Positions 57,720-64,000 of a DNA stretch of 64,000 bases are shown here, one piece after another. The notes beneath the pieces were generated by a model that saw only the letters and a program-made list of their open reading frames with translations, was not told the DNA's origin and ran no database searches. Source of the DNA: Anaerostipes hominis (ex Lee et al. 2021) (GTDB lineage Bacteria; Bacillota; Clostridia; Lachnospirales; Lachnospiraceae); the NCBI RefSeq assembly GCF_002270485.1, contig NZ_NQOG01000009.1, positions 1 to 64,000 of the forward strand, in the 5' to 3' direction. Within the stretch, counting starts at the first letter, position 1, and the number at the start of each line of letters is the position of its first letter. The position numbers and the translations under genes were made by a program.

Positions 57720-58763
57720 ATGAGCAAGAAAAGGATAAGATGGGGGATTTTAGGACTGGTACTGGGTCTGGCAGTTGCTTTTCCGGCAGGAGGGAAATTA
57801 AAGGCTGCTATGACAGTTGTAGAAGTAAAAAAGACAGGACAGGTCGTCGATGAGTTTCAGGGCGTAAATGCTGTGTACCGCCCGGGCAAATGGGACGGTG
57901 ATGACAAGACCTACTCATGCGCGGCACTGATAAAGAAGTATTACCAAATCAGATGTGGATTTACACCGTACAATCTTTTACCAGGAAGAACACCTGTTGA
58001 GGACGAAAAGGGTGGAAATTTTAAAAAGGTTTCTACGCCAAAAGTAGGGGATATTGCGGCAAAAGACACACACTGGGCCATAGTACAGAATGTTTCAGGA
58101 AACAGTGTCACCTTATTGGAACAGAATTGGAAATGGACAGAAGGAAAGAAAACTTATGCCAAAGCAGACAGGGTTGTTTCAAAGAGTGAGATGAAGTATT
58201 TCCGCTATTATGATAAAAACGGAAAAGAAGTGTTAAATGGCAGCAGCAGTTCATCATCCTCTGTTTCAAAACCAAGAACCTTGTCCATCAATAGGACAAG
58301 TCTTAATGTCAAGACCAGAGCGACCGCAACGCTCACAGCTACAATCGGCAATAAGAGAAGTGGTGATACCGTCACATTCTCATCATCAAATAAAAAGATT
58401 GCCACGGTTTCATCCAGAGGGGTGATCACCGGAGTTAAAACGGGAACCTGTTATGTCACAGCTACGGTCAAGGGAACAAACCTTTCTAAAAAGTGTAAAG
58501 TATCAGTGTCATTGGGTTCCAGAAGCATCAAGCTGAATGCCAGCAGACTGACGTTGATCAAGGTAAAGAGTTACCCTCTAAAGGGTGTTATTTATAATAA
58601 GAGATCCAACGACAAGCTGAAGTACAAAACAAGCAATAAAAAGATTGCAACCGTTTCTTCCAAAGGCGTTGTGAAGAAAAAGAAGAAAAAGGGTACAGCA
58701 ACGATCACCGCATGGATTCCGGGCACATCCACGAAGAAGACATGTAAAGTTACCGTAAAATAG
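57720..58763 (+). CDS. Secreted peptidase-like protein with two Big_2-type Ig domains
   Basis: 347 residues. Signal peptide about 1-30 (GGKLKAA cut). Residues 40-165 look like a CHAP/NlpC-like papain fold: possible nucleophile in KTYSCAALIKKYYQIRCG, then KVGDIAAKDTHWAIVQNV with a His after the usual PKxGDI, and VTLLEQNWKW. A Ser linker (NGSSSSSSSVSKP) leads to two bacterial Ig-like repeats, each with a NKKIATVSxxGVxxxxKxG core (about 185-260 and 265-345). ATG 57720 follows AAAGGGAG. The Ig repeats resemble the one at the end of the subtilase at 14036. A wall-acting hydrolase is likely but catalytic status is unproven. Confidence 0.8.
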   Translation: MSKKRIRWGILGLVLGLAVAFPAGGKLKAAMTVVEVKKTGQVVDEFQGVNAVYRPGKWDGDDKTYSCAALIKKYYQIRCGFTPYNLLPGRTPVEDEKGGNFKKVSTPKVGDIAAKDTHWAIVQNVSGNSVTLLEQNWKWTEGKKTYAKADRVVSKSEMKYFRYYDKNGKEVLNGSSSSSSSVSKPRTLSINRTSLNVKTRATATLTATIGNKRSGDTVTFSSSNKKIATVSSRGVITGVKTGTCYVTATVKGTNLSKKCKVSVSLGSRSIKLNASRLTLIKVKSYPLKGVIYNKRSNDKLKYKTSNKKIATVSSKGVVKKKKKKGTATITAWIPGTSTKKTCKVTVK

Positions 58764-58772
58764 AGTACATAG

Positions 58773-58804
58773 AGAAACACGCACTGCGTGTTTCTTCTGT
58801 TTTA
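58773..58804 (+). terminator. Rho-independent terminator
   Basis: AGAAACACGC (58773-58782) pairs with GCGTGTTTCT (58786-58795), followed by TCTGTTTT. Confidence 0.8.
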
Positions 58805-58853
58805 AAGCGGAAGATATAAAAAATACTTATAAATAACAGGAGAAGAACATAAG

Positions 58854-59714
58854 ATGATAGCATCAAGCGTGAATTGGAATGTCGTATTGAATCATTATAC
58901 AGATCAGATTTTAGATTTTGCACTGAATATATTAGTGGCACTGATTATTATCGGTGTCGGGTTTAAGCTGAGCAAATGGCTGGTTTCCCTGTTCCGGAAA
59001 GGAATGGAGAAGCGGAAAGTAGATCTTGGAGTTGTAACCTTCAGCTGTTCCTTCCTGAAAATTGCCCTGAGGTGCATTGTCATTTTCATGGCAGTAGAGC
59101 GTTTGGGAGTGAAGGGGACGTCCATTGTGGCTCTGTTCGGATCAGCCGGTGTTGCCGTAGGTCTGGCCCTGCAGGGGAGTCTCTCCAATATTGCGGGCGG
59201 AGTGCTTCTTCTGATTCTGAAACCATTTCAGGTGGGAGATTATATTGTGGTGGACGGTACGGGCTGTGAAGGTGAAGTGGCATCCATGGACATTTTCTAC
59301 ACAAAGCTCAAGACCGTGGACAATCGGGTCATCGTGATCCCAAACGGAACACTGAGCAACAGCAATTTGATTAATAACACAAAGCAGGACAGCAGGCTGA
59401 TCGATTTAAAGATTGGAATCGCCTATGACAGTGATATTCAGAAAGTAAAAGAGACGATGCTTCATGTGGCAAAAAAAGAGCACATGACACAGGATGAGAA
59501 CATTCAGGTGTTTGTCAGCGATCTGGCCGACAGTTCCGTCATCATGGGACTGAGAGCATGGGTGTCCACGGAGGTCTACGTGTCCACCAAGTGGTCTTTG
59601 CTGGAACATATCAAAGATGCCTTTGACCGGGAAGGCATTGAAATTCCTTACAACAAACTGGATGTCAATGTAGTGGAGATGAAAGGAACGGATCAGGAAC
59701 AGAGTACAGTGTAA
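58854..59714 (+). CDS. mscS: Small-conductance mechanosensitive channel (MscS)
   Basis: 286 residues. Three N-terminal helices; the third, pore-lining one is rich in Gly/Ala (LFGSAGVAVGLALQGSLSNI). Then the beta domain (FQVGDYIVVDGTGCEGEVAS, VIVIPNGTLSNSNLINNT) and the cytoplasmic vestibule. A homoheptameric safety valve that opens under hypo-osmotic tension. ATG 58854 with CAGGAGAAG upstream; stands alone between two terminators. Confidence 0.95.
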   Translation: MIASSVNWNVVLNHYTDQILDFALNILVALIIIGVGFKLSKWLVSLFRKGMEKRKVDLGVVTFSCSFLKIALRCIVIFMAVERLGVKGTSIVALFGSAGVAVGLALQGSLSNIAGGVLLLILKPFQVGDYIVVDGTGCEGEVASMDIFYTKLKTVDNRVIVIPNGTLSNSNLINNTKQDSRLIDLKIGIAYDSDIQKVKETMLHVAKKEHMTQDENIQVFVSDLADSSVIMGLRAWVSTEVYVSTKWSLLEHIKDAFDREGIEIPYNKLDVNVVEMKGTDQEQSTV

Positions 59715-59737
59715 AGCCAGTATGATACACAATAAGA

Positions 59738-59786
59738 GAGGGAGAATATCTGCGGATTACAGATATTCTTCCTCATTTTTGATTTT
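59738..59786. terminator. Terminator of mscS and of the converging operon
   Basis: GAGGGAGAATATCTG (59738-59752) pairs with CAGATATTCTTCCTC (59760-59774), one mismatch-type position, then ATTTTTGATTTT on the plus strand. The minus strand has a weaker T-rich flank. Confidence 0.75.
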
Positions 59787-60318
59787 ATGAAACAAAAGAT
59801 TGTTTACCTTTTCGGTGATCCAGATTTCATCTTTTGTAATTTCTATATCATAGCCGGCAGTGACCTGCGGATCAAACCTGTGTACTATTTGATCGAATTC
59901 AGGGGCATCCTTCTTTTTCTTAGGAAACCGTATATGACTTTCAAAGCCGTCTGTATAATGAAAACCTGTCAATTCGCCGAGTTTAAGCCACTCCTCTTTT
60001 GTATAGAACTTGATATGTCCGTCTTTTTTTATCTGCATATTTCCGTTTGGTTTCAATACCCTGTGGATTTCATGAAAAGCATCGGTAATCTCCGGCAACT
60101 TCTGCCGCAGGATAATTCCCGGCAATGGGAAAAGCCAGATAGCCTGTCCCAGTGCCGAGATCAAGAACATTCATTCCAGGGCTTATATTCAGGAAATTTA
60201 GGATCAACTCCAGATGCTTTTGGTCCTGGGTCTGTTTATTGTAAAAGGTTCCTGTCTTAAAACTTTCTTCAAATCCTTTTTTTGTACTTTCGATGCTCTC
60301 ATATGAATCACGTTTCAT
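59757..60318 (-). pseudogene. SAM-dependent methyltransferase, deleted and frameshifted
   Basis: The N-terminal piece (60318 to about 60110) has the SAM motif I LDLGTGTGYLAFPIAG preceded by the helix KHLELILNFLNISPGMNV. A second frame then reads PEITDAFHEIHRVLKPNGN and MQIKKDGHIKFYTKEEWLKL to a natural end at 59757. Compared with the class I methyltransferase plan, about 50 residues after motif I (acidic loop and motif III) and some 20-25 residues after VLKPNG are absent. Two deletions plus a frameshift leave it dead. It is the third gene of the argH operon, eight bases after the lipoprotein gene. Confidence 0.7.
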
Positions 60319-60325
60319 TGTATAT

Positions 60326-62059
60326 TCACCTCTGAAATTTCTTTATCTGTTCCTGTAATTTTTCCTTTGTTCTTTTCAGCCAGCAGAGGACCGAATTCTG
60401 TTTGATATAAATAAGGATTCCGGCAACGAGCAGAAGGATTAGAGGCAGAAGGAATTTCAGTACATTTAATACGAAATGATCCGAGGTGCTTCCTTCATAG
60501 TTTAAAGTAAAAGAATCGCCTGTGAGTTCTACCTTATGGATAGAAGCAACTGTTTCGTCTCCCTCCATCAGGGCAGAGACCGGTTTATCCGCTACGTTCT
60601 GTGCCATTTTTATGTTTTTGTAATGATCTGCGGTCACAGAAATATCGGCAGAGGAATCTTTGCTCACGGAGGCAAAAGTGAAAGTGCCTTTGGCTTTCTT
60701 ATTGTTCAGATGCAGTCTGAATTTTCCGGTATAGCCGGATGTCTGCCCGCGGAAAAGGGACTTCTTTGTCTCATAGGAAGAAGAACTGCCCTTCCAGATC
60801 TTTTTCAAGTCTGCATCACACTGGTTCACGGTACCCTTCTGTGTGAAAGAAAGGCGATAATCATCTTCTTTGTCCAGTGAAACATTGGAGACAGTACTGC
60901 CCATAAAGGCTTCTTTGAGTTTTGCAAGTTCCCGTTTGTTGCAGACAGAAGAGAAAATAAGGCTGAAACTCCTTCGGATATCGTTTTTATTCTTGTAGAC
61001 TTCTGCAATCTCATATTTTCTCACCGGCTGTCCAAAGGAAGATGAGAAATTTACTTTCTTTTTGCCTGTTTTTCCGTCGATCAGAGTCTGTTCGCCGCTG
61101 CCGGAATAGGCGGCATTGGAAATATGAGTGTAGGTGACGGGAACCTTTCCGGTTTCGTCTGCAAAGTTTTTAAAATCTAATGTCTCTTCATAATCCAGGA
61201 GAAATTTAAACGGGCTGCCGCTCTTTGTCTCCACCCGGTACGTGCCTCCCGTATCTGATGTGTGCAGCACCTTTCGTGTGACGGCGCACAGATCGGAAAA
61301 ATTGTCTTTGGTAAAGGTGATGACCAGAGTCTTTCCGTCTTTTTCATTTTTCCAGCGTTTTTCATAGGAGGAGCCGGAAAAATAGCTGCTGATGGCAGAA
61401 GAGTGCTTTTCCAGCGTTTCTTTCGGGAGCCGGATGGAAATAGTCCTTTTGAGTTTTCTGCTGCTTGTCTCCCGGGTTTTTATATCAATGGAGGAGACAG
61501 GTACATAAGTCATTTCGTTAATACTGATCTTTTCATCGGTCTCGTACTTTTTTCCTGCGAACGTAAATTCTGTGCTCTTCAGGTTCCACAGGTCATTGAC
61601 AGATTTCTGATCCACATACCCCTTCTCATAGAGAGCTGTATAGAGCCAGGACATCAGATCTTTCGTGGAGAAATTTTCTGAATAGCGAAGTCCCTTTGCA
61701 AACGGAGAATCTGCATAGCTGTAACTGATCTCCGGGGCAAAATTCAGCAGGGACTCGACTTTTTTTCTGTAATCTTTCAGGGAAGAAAAGTCCATGCGGA
61801 AGGTGTAGACCGTGTCGTCTTTTTCCGTGGTCTGCTTATAGACAAGGGCTTTCGGGCAGGCATCCCGTATGACCTTGTCTAAATCTTTTTTGGAACCGGA
61901 AAAATATCTTGCCAGATCGGCAGAACTGACCGTACAGGTCATGAGCCTGTGTCCGGAAAAATCTTTATTCAGTTCCATGCGGCTGTTCAGCTCGAGTCCG
62001 CATCCCCACAAAAAAATGAGAGAGAACAGCATAAGAGACAGCAAACATTTCTTTTTCAT
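60326..62059 (-). CDS. Large lipoprotein of unknown function with C-terminal membrane anchor
   Basis: 577 residues, not recognised. Lipoprotein signal peptide with lipobox LWGC (Cys 20). The body (21-510) is a Lys/Ser-rich, mostly beta extracytoplasmic region with phrases like NKDFSGHRLMTCTVSSADLARYF (read as two parts) and SFSLIFSSVCNKRELAKL. A single helix near 530-552 (LKFLLPLILLLVAGILIYI) is followed by a basic cytoplasmic tail. So it is anchored twice, by lipid and by helix. No domain is identified; a series of similar beta segments suggests internal repetition. It starts immediately after argH (no spacing), so expression is tied to arginine synthesis or simply shares its transcript. Confidence 0.8.
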   Translation of the reverse strand: MKKKCLLSLMLFSLIFLWGCGLELNSRMELNKDFSGHRLMTCTVSSADLARYFSGSKKDLDKVIRDACPKALVYKQTTEKDDTVYTFRMDFSSLKDYRKKVESLLNFAPEISYSYADSPFAKGLRYSENFSTKDLMSWLYTALYEKGYVDQKSVNDLWNLKSTEFTFAGKKYETDEKISINEMTYVPVSSIDIKTRETSSRKLKRTISIRLPKETLEKHSSAISSYFSGSSYEKRWKNEKDGKTLVITFTKDNFSDLCAVTRKVLHTSDTGGTYRVETKSGSPFKFLLDYEETLDFKNFADETGKVPVTYTHISNAAYSGSGEQTLIDGKTGKKKVNFSSSFGQPVRKYEIAEVYKNKNDIRRSFSLIFSSVCNKRELAKLKEAFMGSTVSNVSLDKEDDYRLSFTQKGTVNQCDADLKKIWKGSSSSYETKKSLFRGQTSGYTGKFRLHLNNKKAKGTFTFASVSKDSSADISVTADHYKNIKMAQNVADKPVSALMEGDETVASIHKVELTGDSFTLNYEGSTSDHFVLNVLKFLLPLILLLVAGILIYIKQNSVLCWLKRTKEKLQEQIKKFQR

Positions 62060-63439
62060 TTACAATTCCTTTAAATATGCTTCGTTTATTTTGATTACTT
62101 TTTTCATCGCATCCTGTCCCGGAGCTCCGATGGTATTTCGCTTTTCTACGCAGGTCTTCATGCTGATCGCATCATAAATATCTTCCTCAAAGGCAGGGCT
62201 GATCTCCTGATATTCCTCAAGAGAGAGCTCATCCAGGGAAATGCCTTTTTCAATACATAAAAGCACCAGCTGACCTACGATACCGTGAGCGTCCCGGAAC
62301 GGAACCCCGTGATTTACGAGATAATCCGCAGCATCGGTGGCATTAGTAAAGCCGTTCTTTGCGCTGCTTTCCATGCGGTCTCTGTGAAACGTCATCGTTT
62401 TTATCATTCCTGTGAACAGGCTTAAACACCCTTTCACCGTGTCAATGGCATCGAAAGTATATTCTTTATCTTCCTGCATGTCTTTGTTATAGGCCAGCGG
62501 AATTCCCTTCATAGTCGTGAGGATGGAATTAAGAGCCGCATAGACACGGCCGGTCTTTCCGCGTACCAGCTCTGCGATATCCGGGTTTTTCTTCTGCGGC
62601 ATAATGCTGCTTCCGGTACTGAATCCGTCATCGATGGACACAAATTGGTATTCATTGGAATTCCATATGATGATCTCTTCGCTGAACCGGCTTAAATGCA
62701 TCATAACAGTTGAAAGAGCAGATAATAGTTCTATGATATAATCCCGGTCGGAAACAGAATCCATGCTGTTCAAGGTCGGCCCGTAAAAGTCCAGAAGATC
62801 TGCGGTCATTTTTCTGTCCAGCGGATAGGTTGTCCCGGCCAGTGCTCCTGAGCCTAATGGACAGTAGTTCATTCTCTCATAAATATCTGTAAGGCGGGAG
62901 TAGTCCCTTTTAAACATCTCCATATAAGCGCCCACGTGATGAGCAAGTGTTACCGGCTGTGCCTTCTGCAGATGTGTAAAGCCGGGCATAAATGTATCAA
63001 GATTATCTTTCATAATCTGATGCAGATTCTCCATCAGGTCCTTTAAAAGTTCCTTGAGAGAGGTGATTTCATCTCTGGTGTAAAGTTTCATGTCCAGAGC
63101 TACCTGATCGTTTCGGCTTCTTCCGGTGTGAAGCTTCTTTCCGGCATCGCCGATGCGGTCGATTAAGTTGGCTTCCACAAAACTGTGAATGTCTTCATAC
63201 TCACTTGTGATCTCAATGGCTCCTGACTCGATGTCCGAGAGGATACCGTTTAAACCGCCGATGATCAGGTCTCTCTCAGCCGCTGTGAGAACACCGATAC
63301 TTTCAAGCATAGTAACGTGTGCAATGCTGCCCTCTATATCCTGGCGGTAAAATTTCTGGTCAAATCCGATGGATGCATTGAAGTTGTAAACCAGCTGGTC
63401 GGTTTCTTTGGTGAATCTGCCACCCCATAATTGTGCCAT
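62060..63439 (-). CDS. argH: Argininosuccinate lyase
   Basis: 459 residues, full length. Splits argininosuccinate to arginine and fumarate, last step of arginine synthesis. Signatures: LWGGRFTKETDQLVYNFNAS at the start, EDIHSFVEANLID, HTGRSRNDQVALDMKLY, THLQKAQPVTLAHH (catalytic His) and the signature GSSIMPQKKNPDIAELVRGK. The partner argG is not in the window. Start ATG 63439; upstream AGGAAAT. The following gene, a lipoprotein, abuts its stop. Confidence 0.97.
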   Translation of the reverse strand: MAQLWGGRFTKETDQLVYNFNASIGFDQKFYRQDIEGSIAHVTMLESIGVLTAAERDLIIGGLNGILSDIESGAIEITSEYEDIHSFVEANLIDRIGDAGKKLHTGRSRNDQVALDMKLYTRDEITSLKELLKDLMENLHQIMKDNLDTFMPGFTHLQKAQPVTLAHHVGAYMEMFKRDYSRLTDIYERMNYCPLGSGALAGTTYPLDRKMTADLLDFYGPTLNSMDSVSDRDYIIELLSALSTVMMHLSRFSEEIIIWNSNEYQFVSIDDGFSTGSSIMPQKKNPDIAELVRGKTGRVYAALNSILTTMKGIPLAYNKDMQEDKEYTFDAIDTVKGCLSLFTGMIKTMTFHRDRMESSAKNGFTNATDAADYLVNHGVPFRDAHGIVGQLVLLCIEKGISLDELSLEEYQEISPAFEEDIYDAISMKTCVEKRNTIGAPGQDAMKKVIKINEAYLKEL

Positions 63440-63593
63440 ATGTATTTCCTCATTTCTTATTATTTTGTCTTTTGATAAATTCTAACCATAATATTTTACA
63501 CTATAAATGCAATATTTACTATATTTTTATTGGAAAAAGAGCGTATATCCAAACCCGGCATCGCACACAATATTTAAAAAACGGGTGAATAGA

Positions 63594-64000
63594 ATGGAAC
63601 GAAGATTAAAAATAGAAAAGCATTTAATTTTATTTGTTTTGGGAGGAATGGGATATTTCTTCCTGGAAGTTTTAGTGAGGGGATATTCTCATTATACGAT
63701 GTTCCTGTGCGGAGGAGCCTGTTTTTTATGTATCGGGCTTTTAAACGAGAGCGTAAAGATCAAGATGAGCTTTATAAGCCAGATGGTTCTTTCTACGTTT
63801 ATCATCACAGGGCTTGAACTGGTCACGGGGCTGATCGTCAACGTTTGGCTTGGCTGGGACATTTGGGATTACTCTGAGCTGCCATATAATTTTAAAGGGC
63901 AGATCTGTCTTCTGTACTCGGTGCTCTGGTTTTTTGCATCCAGCGTTGCGATTGTCATGGATGATTTTTTAAGGTATAAACTGTTTCATGAAGAAAAACC
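63594..64000 (+). CDS. Putative ABC-transporter type membrane protein (PF06541-like), partial
   Basis: Frame open from ATG 63594 to the window end, 135 codons visible. Four hydrophobic helices are seen. Phrases such as GGMGYFFLEVLVRGYSHYTM, FIITGLELVTGLIVNVWLG and VWDYSELPYNFKGQICLLYS fit the PF06541 putative ABC transporter type IV family (ExxTGxxVNxxLxxxxWDYSxxPxNxxGQICL motif). The sequence actually reads WDIWDYSELPYNFKGQICL. Upstream 63440-63593 shows no clear promoter. The gene continues past the window; function unknown. Confidence 0.75.
   Translation, partial: MERRLKIEKHLILFVLGGMGYFFLEVLVRGYSHYTMFLCGGACFLCIGLLNESVKIKMSFISQMVLSTFIITGLELVTGLIVNVWLGWDIWDYSELPYNFKGQICLLYSVLWFFASSVAIVMDDFLRYKLFHEEK

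Noticed and set aside
1-64000. rRNA, tRNA, CRISPR array or intact insertion sequence
   Set aside because: None was recognised on either strand; mobile-element traces are only integrase fragments and a sigma-like ORF.

Overview
The window reads as chromosome of an anaerobic, probably spore-forming Firmicute of the Lachnospiraceae type (Clostridium cluster XIVa; a gut butyrate-former such as an Anaerostipes relative would fit, but species is inference). Reasons: strong AGGAGG ribosome sites, a Firmicute rplU-prp-rpmA-obgE-yhbY-nadD-yqeK-rsfS order, an L27 with a cleavable N-terminal extension next to its protease Prp, Firmicute-type LexA boxes, an oxygen-sensitive style of metabolism (4Fe-4S aldo/keto reductase, iron alcohol dehydrogenase, FabV enoyl reductase) and L-rhamnose catabolism.

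Layout. 1-1050: debris of a conjugative element (sigma-like ORF, integrase scrap fused to a MATE efflux scrap and a cytidylate-kinase-like scrap). 1060-3477: a MerR-type promoter driving an aldo/keto reductase and an iron alcohol dehydrogenase. 3478-4430: remnants of four genes (LysR, a lipobox peptide, a MalY-type aminotransferase, DUF1294). 4487-12394: a two-component system and an ABC transporter of the kind normally adjacent, here separated by an A+T-rich insert holding an integrase scrap, a self-regulated module (DUF2268 zinc protease plus TipAS-type MerR regulator) and a dead response regulator. 12443-17698: small proteins of unknown function, a Cys/Gly-rich protein and a 1220-residue secreted subtilase. 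17715-17819: a long, branched inverted repeat with no assigned role. 17863-20082: thiMED. 20118-27273: AraC regulator, a broken toxin-antitoxin pair and the rhamnose operon (NCS1-type permease, rhaM, rhaB, rhaA, rhaD). 27339-35840: ECF S-component, an aconitase-like hydratase with an NhaC-type antiporter, then MoxR-DUF58-transglutaminase. 35961-45094: NlpC/P60 protein, dead hybrid kinase, fabV, RNase G, ribosomal/GTPase/NAD cluster, lexA and a divergent yneA-like SOS gene. 45198-48297: two tandem secreted amidases. 48600-57547: branched-chain amino acid, serine and aspartate-family biosynthesis (azlCD, leuB, ilvD, ilvB, serC, serA, asd). 57720-64000: secreted peptidase-like protein with Ig repeats, MscS channel, argH operon with a large unknown lipoprotein and a dead methyltransferase, and the start of a membrane protein.

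Two themes recur. First, many envelope-directed secreted proteins (subtilase, NlpC/P60, two amidases, an Ig-repeat peptidase-like protein, a transglutaminase, lipoproteins). Second, an unusual number of gene remnants in which clean internal deletions have joined separated conserved segments; I count about a dozen. No rRNA, tRNA or CRISPR array was seen. Residue numbers are hand counts from the chosen starts; family names rest on motif recognition, not on database searches.
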